The position numbers and the translations under genes are program-made. DNA of 64,000 bases from Arenibaculum pallidiluteum (GTDB lineage: Bacteria; Pseudomonadota; Alphaproteobacteria; Azospirillales; Azospirillaceae). This document shows, piece by piece, positions 42,481 to 50,918 of the stretch. The DNA is taken from assembly GCF_017355985.1 (NCBI RefSeq), contig NZ_JAFIQU010000018.1, positions 78,364 to 142,363 on the forward strand. Direction: 5' to 3'. Numbering within the stretch: position 1 is the first letter of the stretch; every line of letters begins with the position of its first letter. The notes under the pieces are model-generated. The model saw only the letters and a program-made list of their open reading frames with translations. It had not been told where the DNA came from and ran no database searches.

Positions 42481-43710
42481 ATGGAGACCAGGTCCATGTC
42501 GCTTCTTCGTGCCGCGGGCGCCCTTGCCCTGTCCGCATGCGCCGCGCCCGCCGTGTCCGGGACGGGAACCGCGATCTCGGGCGATGCCGTCCGCATCGGC
42601 TTCATCACCGACCTCTCAGGCCCCTACGCCTCCGTGGACGGGCCTGCGGGCGCGGCCGCGATCGAGATGGCCGTTGCCGACCGGGGCGGGACGGTTGCAG
42701 GCAGGCGTGTCGAGGTGCTGGCCGGCGACCACGAGAACCATCCCGAGCTCGCCGCCGCCATGGCGCGCCGGTGGCTCACGGAGGAGGGCGTCGACGTCCT
42801 GATCAGCGGCGTCAACACCGACACGAGCCTCGCCATGGCGGAGGTCGCCCGGGAGACCAGGAAGCCGTTCCTCGTCGTCTCGGCCGGCGGGGCGGAGCAT
42901 ACGAACGAGAAATGCTCGCCCTACACGGTCCAGTGGGCCTACGACACCACGGCCCTGTCAAAGGTGGCCGGCGCCGCTGTCACCGCGGCGGGCGGCAGGA
43001 GCTGGTACATCCTCACGGGCGACTATCCCTTCGGGCATGAGCTCGAGAACGAGACCGCGGCGGCCGTCGAGGCCGCCGGCGGCACCGTCCTGGGCACGGA
43101 GCGGCACGCGCACGGCGCCACGGATTTCTCCGCCGCCATCGGGCGCGCCCAGCGCAGCGGCGCCCAGGTGCTCGGGCTCGCCAGCGGCCATTCCACCCTC
43201 GTCGCCGCGGTTCGCGATGCGAACAGGCTCGATCCCGCGAAGTCGATGCGAATCGCGGGGCTGCTCGCCTTCATCGACGAGGTGCACGAACTCGGCCTGG
43301 AGCAGGCCCAGGGCATGTACCACCCCGACAGCTGGTACTGGGACTGCGACGAGGCGACGCGCGCCTGGAGCCAGCGCTTCTTCGCGCGCTTCGACAGGAT
43401 GGCGTCCTTGCTGCACGCCGGCGACTATTCGGCCGCCTTCCAGTACCTGGCGGCGGTCGAGGCCGCCGGCACCGACGACGGCGACGGGGTGATGGCGCGG
43501 CTCAGGGGCACGACGTTCAACGACGTCTCCCTTCAGAACGGCCGAATCCGCGGCTACGGCCTGATGGAGCACGACATGTACCTGCTGCAGGTCAAGTCGC
43601 CGGCGCAGTCCAGGGGGCCCTGGGACTACGATACGATCGTCGGGACCTTCCGCGGCGATGCGGCGTGGCGGCCGAAGTCCCGGTCGAAATGCGCGTCCTG
43701 GACCGGCTGA
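42481..43710 (+). CDS. ABC-type branched-chain amino acid/amide substrate-binding protein
   Basis: This 409-residue periplasmic binding protein of the LivK/UrtA-like family (Peripla_BP_6) has a lipoprotein-type signal (LLRAAGALALSAC). The mature part starts VRIGFITDLSGPYASVDGPAG, then has the DHENHPELAAAMARRWLTEEGVDV and ISGVNTDTSLAMAEVA blocks typical of the family. ATG 42481 or 42496 could start it. No permease or ATPase genes are adjacent, so it is an orphan receptor. The C-terminus is slightly atypical (ending KCASWTG), so a late frameshift is possible. The ligand is unknown. Confidence 0.87.
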   Translation: METRSMSLLRAAGALALSACAAPAVSGTGTAISGDAVRIGFITDLSGPYASVDGPAGAAAIEMAVADRGGTVAGRRVEVLAGDHENHPELAAAMARRWLTEEGVDVLISGVNTDTSLAMAEVARETRKPFLVVSAGGAEHTNEKCSPYTVQWAYDTTALSKVAGAAVTAAGGRSWYILTGDYPFGHELENETAAAVEAAGGTVLGTERHAHGATDFSAAIGRAQRSGAQVLGLASGHSTLVAAVRDANRLDPAKSMRIAGLLAFIDEVHELGLEQAQGMYHPDSWYWDCDEATRAWSQRFFARFDRMASLLHAGDYSAAFQYLAAVEAAGTDDGDGVMARLRGTTFNDVSLQNGRIRGYGLMEHDMYLLQVKSPAQSRGPWDYDTIVGTFRGDAAWRPKSRSKCASWTG

Positions 43711-43723
43711 GCCGAAGGCGTCC

Positions 43724-43748
43724 GGCGGCAGGGGGCATCCCTGCCGCC
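43724..43748. terminator. 10-bp hairpin between convergent genes
   Basis: GGCGGCAGGG (43724-43733) pairs with CCCTGCCGCC (43739-43748) across a 5-nt loop, in the 44-base gap between the binding-protein gene and fliG, which converge. It is a probable bidirectional terminator. Confidence 0.6.
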
Positions 43749-43754
43749 GAGGCG

Positions 43755-44777
43755 TCAGTAGATCAGCTCGTCCTCGCCCTTGCCCTCGGACAGGACGATC
43801 TCGCCGCGCGCGGCCAGGTCCTTGGCGAGCTGGACCATGTACATCTGGCTCTCGTCCACGTCGCGCACGCGGACCGGGCCCATGGCGGCCATGTCCTCGC
43901 GCAGGATCTTCGCCGCGCGCTCGGACATGTTGGTGAAGAACAGGTCGCGAAGCTGCTCGGACGCACCCTTGAGCGCCAGCGCCAGCTTGGACTTGTCCAC
44001 GACGCGCAGGAGCGTCTGGACGCCGGCGGGATCGAGCTTCGAAAGATCCTCGAAGGTGAACATCAGCGCCTTGATGCGCTCGGCGCTGTCGCGGTTCCGC
44101 TCCTCGAGGGCGGTGATGAAGCGGTTCTCGGTGTTGCGGTCGAGATGGTTGAAGATCTCGGCCATCATCTCGTGCGCGTCGCGCCGGCTGGTGCGGGCGA
44201 GGGTCGCCATGAACTCGGTGCGCAGCGTGCGCTCGACCTGGTCCAGCACCTCCTTCTGGACGGGCTCCATGCGCAGCATGCGCATGACGACCTCCATCGC
44301 ATAGCTCTCGGGCAGCAGGCCGAGGACGCGGGCGGCGTGGTCGGCCTTCACCTTCGAGAGAACGAGGGCGACGGTCTGCGGGTACTCGTTCTTGAGGTAG
44401 TTCGCGAGCACCTGCTCGTTGACGTTGCCGAGCTTGTCCCACATGGTCCGGCCGGCGGGACCACGGATATCCTCCATGATCGCCTCGACCTTGTCCCTGT
44501 CCATCACCTTCATCAGAAGGCGCTCGGTCGTGTCGTAGGTGCCGACCAGCGAGCCGGTGCTGGAGATCTGCTCGGCGAACTCGACGAACAGCCGCTCCAT
44601 GATGTTGGCGCTGACCGTGCCGAGATTGGCCATGACCTGTGAAAGCTCGCGGATCTCCTCGTCGTCCATGTAGCCGAAGAGCTTCGCCGCGTGCTCCTCG
44701 CCGAGGGCGAGCAGCATGATGGATGCCTTCTCCGGCCCCGTCAGGCTCCGGTAGTCTTCGCGAACGCGGGTTGCCAT
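43755..44777 (-). CDS. fliG: Flagellar motor switch protein FliG
   Basis: FliG is the rotor protein that contacts MotA and the MS ring. The 340 residues include the N-terminal domain ([23 protein letters not shown]), the middle domain with an EYPQT version of the EHPQ motif (about residue 128), and the C-terminal torque helix ([23 protein letters not shown]). Length is normal. No other flagellar gene is in the window, so it is an isolated copy. It may be the only fliG or one paralogue of a second flagellar system. Confidence 0.95.
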   Translation of the reverse strand: MATRVREDYRSLTGPEKASIMLLALGEEHAAKLFGYMDDEEIRELSQVMANLGTVSANIMERLFVEFAEQISSTGSLVGTYDTTERLLMKVMDRDKVEAIMEDIRGPAGRTMWDKLGNVNEQVLANYLKNEYPQTVALVLSKVKADHAARVLGLLPESYAMEVVMRMLRMEPVQKEVLDQVERTLRTEFMATLARTSRRDAHEMMAEIFNHLDRNTENRFITALEERNRDSAERIKALMFTFEDLSKLDPAGVQTLLRVVDKSKLALALKGASEQLRDLFFTNMSERAAKILREDMAAMGPVRVRDVDESQMYMVQLAKDLAARGEIVLSEGKGEDELIY

Positions 44778-44977
44778 GGCGGTCCTCGGGCCTGCGCGTG
44801 GTCGGATCCACTGAGGATCCGCGAGTACGGTTAATTTCCGACTTATATCGCAAGCAGATGGGGCCGGAAAGAGTCCGCCTATACCGACGCGCTAACCCGA
44901 TCGGCCGGTTTTCCGTTGAACGCCGACGCGGCCTCGCATAAGTGTCTAGGGATGGCGAAACCGGCGGTCCAAGGCAG

Positions 44978-45934
44978 ATGAGCGAGGAATCGCGAACCGG
45001 TCCGGATTGGCGCAAGCGCTTCCACGCCTGGTGGGAGGGCTACGTCCTGCCCGAGAAGAAGCCGGAGGCGGAGCCGGAGGCACCGTCCAAGGCTGCCGCT
45101 CCTGCACGGGCGCTCTCGGCCGAGGAGCAGAAGGCCAACACCAGCCGCTTCGGAAAGCCGCTCTGGACCGCGAACCGCATCGAGGTCGCGGAGAAGATCT
45201 GGGGCAAGGGCTTCGCGACGCCCGGCGGCGACGACTTCCTCCCCTACCTGCTGAAGCCGCTGGGGCTGAACCCCAAGATGAGCGTGCTCGACCTCTCGGC
45301 CGGGCTCGGCGGCGCGACGCGCCTGATGGCGAAGACCTACGGGTGCTGGGTCACGGGGCTGGAATCCTCGCCCGTTCTCGCGGAGGCCGCGCAGCTCCGC
45401 TCGGTGGCCGCGGGCCTCGCCAAGCAGGCGCCGATCACCCGGTACGATCCAGAGACGCCGAAGCTCAGCAAGCGCTTTGACTGCGTCTTCTCCAAGGAAT
45501 TCCTCGTCTTCGTGAAGAACCGCGAGGGCATCACCGACGCCATCGAGGCGGCTATGAAGCCGGGCGGGCAGCTCCTGTTCACAGACTACGTGCTGGAGAC
45601 CCCCGGGGTCGGCGGGGCTCCGCTGAAGTCATGGGTGGACCACGAGCCCATGACGCCGTACCCGAAGACCGTCGCGGAGGTCGTCAACTCGCTCCAGCAG
45701 CGAAACCTCGACATCCGCATCACCGAGGACATCACGGACAAGCACCGCCATCTCGTGATCACCGCGATCCAGACGCTCACAGGCTTCCTGGAGAAGCATG
45801 CGCTGGACCACGAGACCAAGGTCGCCGTGATGGACGAGGTGGAGCTCTGGGCGCGCCGTGTCGCGGCGCTGCAGGACGGGCTGCGCTGCTATAGGTTCTT
45901 CGCGCTGAAGTTCAACGACGGCGCCGGCACCTGA
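44978..45934 (+). CDS. Class I SAM-dependent methyltransferase
   Basis: The 318-residue protein has a charged N-terminal extension (first about 60 residues, PEKKPEAEPEAPSK linker). A Rossmann methyltransferase follows, with motif I in VLDLSAGLGGATRLMA, an acidic ribose-binding residue in VTGLESS, and motif IV in FDCVFSKEF. It resembles small-molecule (Ubi/phosphoethanolamine-type) methyltransferases, but the substrate is unknown. ATG 44978 is preferred over a GTG 12 codons upstream that has no ribosome binding site. It is divergent from fliG. Confidence 0.82.
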   Translation: MSEESRTGPDWRKRFHAWWEGYVLPEKKPEAEPEAPSKAAAPARALSAEEQKANTSRFGKPLWTANRIEVAEKIWGKGFATPGGDDFLPYLLKPLGLNPKMSVLDLSAGLGGATRLMAKTYGCWVTGLESSPVLAEAAQLRSVAAGLAKQAPITRYDPETPKLSKRFDCVFSKEFLVFVKNREGITDAIEAAMKPGGQLLFTDYVLETPGVGGAPLKSWVDHEPMTPYPKTVAEVVNSLQQRNLDIRITEDITDKHRHLVITAIQTLTGFLEKHALDHETKVAVMDEVELWARRVAALQDGLRCYRFFALKFNDGAGT

Positions 45935-46003
45935 GCGCGGCCGCCGCGGGAGAGGCATCGGGGAGCCATGGAGGCTCTCCGGCCGGGATCGATCCGGTTG
46001 CGG

Positions 46004-46032
46004 TTGACAGGGACGGGGCGCCCCCATATGTT
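46004..46032 (+). promoter_or_regulatory. Sigma-70-type promoter for rpmJ
   Basis: TTGACA (46004-46009), a 17-base spacer and TATGTT (46027-46032) form a near-consensus promoter whose start would be near 46039, 34 bases before the rpmJ ATG. It is one of the clearest promoters in the window, as expected for a ribosomal protein gene. Confidence 0.75.
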
Positions 46033-46072
46033 CCGCGCTCCGTTCCGCCAGTGCTTCACCAGGACCGCCACG

Positions 46073-46198
46073 ATGAAGATCGTCAACTCGCTGAAGTCGA
46101 TGAAGACCCGGCACAAGGCTTGCCGCGTGATCCGCCGCAAGGGCCGCGTCTACGTCATCAACAAGCAGAACCCCCGCTTCAAGGCCCGCCAGGGCTGA
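46073..46198 (+). CDS. rpmJ: Ribosomal protein bL36
   Basis: This is a 41-residue large-subunit ribosomal protein. The sequence [19 protein letters not shown] with the ending NPRFKARQG is the typical alphaproteobacterial bL36. It has only one cysteine, so it is the zinc-independent type lacking the CxxC-C-H ligands. It stands alone between its own promoter and a rho-independent terminator. Confidence 0.96.
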   Translation: MKIVNSLKSMKTRHKACRVIRRKGRVYVINKQNPRFKARQG

Positions 46199-46237
46199 CC
46201 GGCTGGCCCGGCAACGGGCCTGCATGGTGGTTCACGG

Positions 46238-46266
46238 CCGCGCCTTTCGGGCGCGGTTTTGCTTTT
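46238..46266 (+). terminator. Rho-independent terminator after rpmJ
   Basis: CCGCGCC (46238-46244) pairs with GGCGCGG (46250-46256) across TTTCG, followed by TTTTGCTTTT. A classic intrinsic terminator 40 bases after the rpmJ stop. Confidence 0.88.
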
Positions 46267-46292
46267 CCGGCCCGTCTCGGCAGTCGGAGACA

Positions 46293-47234
46293 TCAGCGGT
46301 CGAAGTCGACGGCGGTGGTGTTGGCGCCGCACAGCAACACGGCGACACGCTCGCCTGGCCCCGGGCGGTAGGCGCCCGACGCCAGGGCGGCGAGAGCCGC
46401 CGCGCCACCGGGCTCGACGACGACTCGCAGGCTGCGCCACAGCGCCTTCTGGGCCTCGGCGATGGCCGCGTCCTCGACCAGCACCGTGCCGGCCACGAGG
46501 CGCCTCGCGATCGGGAAGACCAGCCTGCCCACGCGCCTCGGCGCCAGCGAATCGGCGGCGATGCCCCCCGCCTCGGCGTCCACGGGCTCCCCGGCCTCCA
46601 GCGCCCGGGTGAGGGTCGGCGCGGTTCGCGGCTCCACCCCGACGACCCGGATGCGGCCCGCGTACCAGGCTGCGATCCCGCCGATCAGCCCGCCACCGCC
46701 CACCGCGACGAGCAGCGTGTCGATATCCGGCGCCTGATCCTCCAGCTCCAGCCCTACGGTTCCCTGGCCCAGCAGCGTGCCGGGCTGGTCGAAGGCATGG
46801 ATCGCGGCGGCGGCCGAGCGCTCCACCCATTCCTCGCTGGCGGCCAGGGCGTCGGCATAACGCTCGCCGCCGACCACCAGCTCCGCACCGTAGCTTCGGA
46901 TCTGGGCGAGCTTTGCGGGCGAGGCGATGCTCGGGACGAAGATCCGGGCGCTGACCCCCAGCGTCATGGCGGCGAATGCGACCGCGGCGCCGTGATTCCC
47001 GCCCGACGCCGCAGCCACGCCGGACGGTGGGGCCGGGTTGGTCAGCAAGCTGGCAAAGGCGCCGCGCGCCTTGAACGAGCCCGAATGCTGCAGGAACTCC
47101 AGCTTCAGGTGCAGCGAGCCGGCGGTGGCGCCGAGGTCCCGGGGATCGACCTCGATCACCGGCGTCCGGCGGATATGGGGGCGGATCATGCGCTCCACCT
47201 CGGCAATCTCGGCGCGTTCCACGGTCCGGTCCAT
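46293..47234 (-). CDS. Threonine/serine dehydratase-like PLP enzyme
   Basis: This is a fold-type II PLP enzyme, probably a threonine or serine ammonia-lyase acting catabolically. The 313 residues have the PLP lysine in SGSFKARGA (about 54-62), the ASGGNHGAA asparagine loop, and the glycine loop GGGGLIGG (about 170-177). No C-terminal ACT domain is present, so it is not the feedback-regulated biosynthetic form. ATG 47234 with GAGGGGG upstream is preferred over ATG 47261, which lies inside the ArsR operator. It is divergent from an ArsR gene that probably represses it. Confidence 0.85.
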   Translation of the reverse strand: MDRTVERAEIAEVERMIRPHIRRTPVIEVDPRDLGATAGSLHLKLEFLQHSGSFKARGAFASLLTNPAPPSGVAAASGGNHGAAVAFAAMTLGVSARIFVPSIASPAKLAQIRSYGAELVVGGERYADALAASEEWVERSAAAAIHAFDQPGTLLGQGTVGLELEDQAPDIDTLLVAVGGGGLIGGIAAWYAGRIRVVGVEPRTAPTLTRALEAGEPVDAEAGGIAADSLAPRRVGRLVFPIARRLVAGTVLVEDAAIAEAQKALWRSLRVVVEPGGAAALAALASGAYRPGPGERVAVLLCGANTTAVDFDR

Positions 47235-47259
47235 CGGAGCCCCCTCGCTTGACTGGTTC

Positions 47260-47283
47260 ATAGGGATATAGGAAAATCCCTAT
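47260..47283. promoter_or_regulatory. Inverted-repeat operator between dehydratase and ArsR genes
   Basis: A perfect 8-bp inverted repeat, ATAGGGAT (47260-47267) and ATCCCTAT (47276-47283), has an 8-base spacer and abuts the ArsR start codon. It is AT-rich in a GC-rich region and sits exactly between two divergent genes. It is most simply the binding site of the ArsR protein, covering its own ribosome binding site. Confidence 0.7.
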
Positions 47284-47586
47284 ATGGATCTTGTCAAGAC
47301 GGCCCGGGCTCTCGCCAGCGACAAGCGCGTGCGGATCCTGTCCTGGCTCAAGGACCCTGCCGCGCATTTCCCGCCCCAGGCCGATGGCGACCTGGTGGAG
47401 GACGGCGTCTGCGTGGTGCTGATCGCGGAGAAGCTCGGCGTCAGCCAGCCAACCGCCACGGAGCATCTGAAGATCCTCGCCGAGGCCGGTTTCGTCAGGG
47501 CCCGGCGGCTCAAGCAATGGACCTTCTACCGCCGCGACGAAGCCGCCATCGCCGGAATCAAGCAGGGGATCGCCCGCGAGCTCTGA
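47284..47586 (+). CDS. ArsR-family transcriptional regulator
   Basis: The 100-residue single-domain repressor has a winged helix: KRVRILSWLKD, then LIAEKLGVSQPTATEHLKILAEAGFVRARR, with a beta-wing ending in TFYRR. An N-terminal GVC cysteine lies in an inserted loop, but no ELCVCDL metal motif is present, so it probably senses a metabolite rather than metal. It is divergent from the dehydratase with a palindrome between them. Confidence 0.88.
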   Translation: MDLVKTARALASDKRVRILSWLKDPAAHFPPQADGDLVEDGVCVVLIAEKLGVSQPTATEHLKILAEAGFVRARRLKQWTFYRRDEAAIAGIKQGIAREL

Positions 47587-47603
47587 GCGGCCGGCGCGCG
47601 GTG

Positions 47604-47673
47604 CCTGCGCCGGCCGCGTAGGGTTCTCAGCCGCGCAGCCTGCGCCGGCCGCGTAGGGTTCTCAGCCGCGCAG
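47604..47673. repeat. Two tandem copies of a 35-bp unit at the end of the HMG-CoA reductase gene
   Basis: A 35-base unit beginning CCTGCGCCGGCCGCG is present twice, head to tail and identical (47604-47638 and 47639-47673), with six bases of a third copy. The second copy contains the reductase stop codon and last codons; the first copy lies just outside the gene and repeats them out of frame. It looks like a recent slippage duplication. Confidence 0.95.
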
Positions 47674-48936
47674 CCTGCGGAGCTCCGCCTCGGCCACGTC
47701 CACGCGCACGGTACCGCGCTCGACCATGATGGCGGCGACCCTGTCGATCTCCTCGCCGACCGCGCCGGCCATCATGGCGATGTTCTGGGCGTGCAGGGCC
47801 ATGTGGCCCTTCTGGATGCCCGTGGTCGCCAGCGCCTTCAGCGCCGAGAAGTTCTGCGCGAGGCCGACCGCCGCGATGATCCGGGCGAGCCGGTCCGCCG
47901 AGGTCGCGCCCAGGATCCGCAGGTTCGCGCGGGCGGTCGGATGCAGCTTGGTCGCGCCGCCGACAAGGCCGACCGCCATCGGCACCTCGATCGTACCCGC
48001 AAGATGCCCCTCGCGCGTCACCTCCCACCGGGTCAGGCTGCCGTAATGGCCGTCCCGCGCCGCATAGGCATGGGCGCCGGCTTCGATCGCGCGGGTGTCG
48101 TTGCCGGTCGCAAGGACCACGGCCGAGATGCCGTTCATGATTCCCTTGTTGTGGGTCGCCGCCCGGTACGGGTCCGCATGCGCGAAGTGGTAGGCGCTCA
48201 CGATGCCGTCACGGACCTCCGCCCCGCCGATGGCCTCGGCCGTCCAGGTGGCCCGGGCGCGCGCGAGCCGGCGGTCGGCCAGATTCGAGAGGATGCGCAG
48301 ATAGACCCGTCCGCCGGTCCATTCCTGGACATGGGGCGCCAGCTTCTCGGCCATGGTGTTCACGGCGTTGGCGCCCATCGCGTCGCGCGTGTCGACGATC
48401 AGGTGCGTCACCACCATGGGTCCGCCGAGGGAATCGACGATGCGCACCTCGAGATCCCTGAAGCCGCCGCCTAGCTTCACCAGGACGGGATCACAGGCAT
48501 CGCAGATCTCCTTGATCTCGTCCCGCCGCTCCAGGATCCGGATGCGGGCCTCGTGGGGCGCCGAGGCCCCGACGAGCTGGATCTGCGCGATCATCAGCGA
48601 CCCCGACATCGAGGTCGTGAAGCCGCCGCTGTCGTAGCATTGGCGCGCGGCGTTGCAGACAGCGGCGACGACCGATGATTCCTCGGTCGCCATGGGGATC
48701 AGGACATCCTCGCCGTCGATGCGCATGTTGGTCGCGATCCCGACCGGCACGTTCATCGTGGCGATGACGTTCTCGATCAGGTGATCGGCCAGGTGCGGGT
48801 CGAGGTTCCCCATGTCCGAGAGGTGCCCGACGGTCTCGCCGTCGAGCCCCGCGAAATCGGCGACGAGGTCGAGGCGTTCCTTCGGCGACTTCTTGTGGAA
48901 GCCGGGGATGCGGGAAGTCTTGGTACGATCGGTCAC
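47662..48936 (-). CDS. Class II (degradative) hydroxymethylglutaryl-CoA reductase
   Basis: The enzyme interconverts HMG-CoA and mevalonate; bacterial class II enzymes with NAD(H) usually oxidise mevalonate. The 424-residue length equals the Pseudomonas mevalonii type. Motifs are ENVIATMNVPVGIATN, the catalytic Glu in ATEESSVVAA, DAMGANAVNT, GGATKLHP and the catalytic His in GHMALHAQN. The GTG at 48936 is the start. It is the last gene of an operon with a TRAP transporter, 29 bases after dctM, which points to use of imported mevalonate. No mevalonate biosynthesis genes or HMG-CoA lyase are present here. Confidence 0.92.
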   Translation of the reverse strand: MTDRTKTSRIPGFHKKSPKERLDLVADFAGLDGETVGHLSDMGNLDPHLADHLIENVIATMNVPVGIATNMRIDGEDVLIPMATEESSVVAAVCNAARQCYDSGGFTTSMSGSLMIAQIQLVGASAPHEARIRILERRDEIKEICDACDPVLVKLGGGFRDLEVRIVDSLGGPMVVTHLIVDTRDAMGANAVNTMAEKLAPHVQEWTGGRVYLRILSNLADRRLARARATWTAEAIGGAEVRDGIVSAYHFAHADPYRAATHNKGIMNGISAVVLATGNDTRAIEAGAHAYAARDGHYGSLTRWEVTREGHLAGTIEVPMAVGLVGGATKLHPTARANLRILGATSADRLARIIAAVGLAQNFSALKALATTGIQKGHMALHAQNIAMMAGAVGEEIDRVAAIMVERGTVRVDVAEAELRRLRG

Positions 48937-48965
48937 GGGTGATGTCTCCGGAAGGCAAGGGGGGC

Positions 48966-50279
48966 TCAGCCGCCGACCATGAGTCGGGGGAGCCAGGTGA
49001 CGAGGCCCGGCAGCGCGGCGCAGATCAGAAGGCCGAGCACCTGCAGGGCGAAGAAGGGCGTGATGCCGCGATAGACCGTGTCCATGCCGATATGCGGCGG
49101 CAGCGTGCCCTTGATGTAGAAGAGCGTGTAGCCGAAGGGCGGGCTGATGTAGCCCATCTGGATCGTCACGGCGTAGAGCACGCCGAACCAGACCTCGTCG
49201 AAGCCGAGATGCCGCACGATCGGCAGGAACACCGGCACGGTGAGCAGGATGATGCCGATCTCGTCCAATACGGTGCCGAGGAAGATCAGGATCAGCATCA
49301 TCACGGCCAGGATCACGTAAGGGTGCATGTCCAGGTCGCGGATCAGGCCCAGCAGCGTGTCGGCGCCGCCGAGCCCGGTGAAGATCGCGACATAGGCCTT
49401 CGCGCCGATGGTGATCCACAGGATCATCGACGTCGCCTTCAGCGTCTCCTTCGCCGAATGGGCCAGGTTTTCGATGGTCAGCTGGCGGCGCAGCGCGGCC
49501 GCGATCATCGCACCCACGACGCCCACCGCCGCCGCCTCGGTGGGTGTGGCGATCCCGAAGAAGATCGAGCCCAGGATCATGACGATCAGCATGGCCGGAA
49601 GGACGAGCGAGCGGAGGCTCCGCAGCTTCTCGCTCATGGGGATGCGCTCGCCCGATCCCGGCGGGACGAGGCCGGGGCGCAGATACGAGACTGCGACGAT
49701 GTACGCGATGTAGAGCCCTGCCAGGATGGCGCCCGGGACGATGCCGGCGATCAGCATCTTGCCGATCGAGACCTGGGCGGTGACGGCGTAGACGATCGTC
49801 AGGACCGATGGCGGGATCAGGATCCCCAGCGTGCCGGCCGCGCAGATCGTCCCCGTGGCGAGCCGCGGGTCGTATTTGCGGCGCAGCATCTCGGGCAGCG
49901 CGAGCACGCCCATCGCCGTGACCGCCGCGCCGACCACGCCCGTCATGGCGGCCATGATCACGCAGATCACGACGGTCCCGATGGCAAGGCCCCCGCGCAC
50001 CCGGCCGAACCACTTCTCCATGGCCCCGTACAGATCCTCGATCACGCCGGAGCGCTGCAGGACGCTCGCCATCAGGATGTAGAGCGGGATGCCCAGCAGG
50101 GCCTCGGACCGCATGGTGTCGAAGATCTGGAGAACCAGGATCACGACGGCGTCCGCGTTCCACAGCGTAACCGTGAACAGCAGCGACAGGCCGCCGAGCA
50201 CGAAGGCGATGGGCAGCCCCGTCAGCATGAAGACGGTCAGGCCGCCGAACATGGCGATCAGGATGGCGGTGGGGGTCAT
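48966..50279 (-). CDS. dctM: TRAP transporter large permease (DctM family)
   Basis: This 437-residue membrane protein has about 12 helices and the DctM hallmarks GIPLYILMASVLQRSGV, GTLGILIPPSVLTIVYA and FLGTVLDEIGIILLTVPVF. Together with DctQ and DctP it imports an organic acid using the sodium gradient. Its start overlaps the dctQ stop by four bases. The substrate may be mevalonate, judged only from the adjacent HMG-CoA reductase. Confidence 0.94.
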   Translation of the reverse strand: MTPTAILIAMFGGLTVFMLTGLPIAFVLGGLSLLFTVTLWNADAVVILVLQIFDTMRSEALLGIPLYILMASVLQRSGVIEDLYGAMEKWFGRVRGGLAIGTVVICVIMAAMTGVVGAAVTAMGVLALPEMLRRKYDPRLATGTICAAGTLGILIPPSVLTIVYAVTAQVSIGKMLIAGIVPGAILAGLYIAYIVAVSYLRPGLVPPGSGERIPMSEKLRSLRSLVLPAMLIVMILGSIFFGIATPTEAAAVGVVGAMIAAALRRQLTIENLAHSAKETLKATSMILWITIGAKAYVAIFTGLGGADTLLGLIRDLDMHPYVILAVMMLILIFLGTVLDEIGIILLTVPVFLPIVRHLGFDEVWFGVLYAVTIQMGYISPPFGYTLFYIKGTLPPHIGMDTVYRGITPFFALQVLGLLICAALPGLVTWLPRLMVGG

Positions 50280-50815
50280 GCCGCGATCTCCGCCGCAGGG
50301 GGCTCCTGGACGATCGCCGCCGTCTCGCCGAAGAGCACGCGCAGGAACTCGGCGAAGCTCTGCGCGGCCATCAGGACGACGGAGACGGGGATCGCGAATT
50401 TCAGCGGCCAGATCGGCGGGTTCCAGGCTGAGAAGGACGTCTCGCCGAACTCCCAGGCCTGCATGGCGAGGGGCCAGGAGTAGTAGAGAAGGATCCCGCA
50501 GAACAGGATGATGACGGGCTGGTTCATCAGCTCGAAGATCCGGTTCCAGCGCAGCGGCAGCGCGCGCCGGACGAGATCCAGGTTCACGTGCCCGTGCAGG
50601 TGCAGCAGATAGGGGCCGCCGAGCAGGAAATACGGCCCGAACAGCAGCGTTGCGAGTTCCATTCCCCAGGTGGTCGGCGCATCGAAGGCATAGCGCGCCA
50701 CGACTTCGTAGAGCATCACGGGGACGACGACGAACATCAGGGCCGCAGCGATGCGGAAGAGCGTGCGGTTGAGCGCCGTGACCGCGCGCACGTAGTGGCT
50801 GGCGATGGGTGGCAT
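50276..50815 (-). CDS. dctQ: TRAP transporter small permease (DctQ family)
   Basis: The 179-residue protein has four membrane helices and the DctQ pattern (VVPVMLYEVVARYAF, GMELATLLFGPYFLLGGPYLL, then an HVNLDLV loop). It forms the membrane complex with DctM, whose gene overlaps by four bases. It follows dctP by 103 bases. Confidence 0.93.
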   Translation of the reverse strand: MPPIASHYVRAVTALNRTLFRIAAALMFVVVPVMLYEVVARYAFDAPTTWGMELATLLFGPYFLLGGPYLLHLHGHVNLDLVRRALPLRWNRIFELMNQPVIILFCGILLYYSWPLAMQAWEFGETSFSAWNPPIWPLKFAIPVSVVLMAAQSFAEFLRVLFGETAAIVQEPPAAEIAA

Positions 50816-50918
50816 GGCGACACCTCGAATGGGCCCAGCGAATGCGGCCAGGGGAAAGCGGCCAGGGGAAAGCGGCCGGGGCGCACCGGTCGAGCGCGCC
50901 CCGGCTTGCCGTTCCGGC

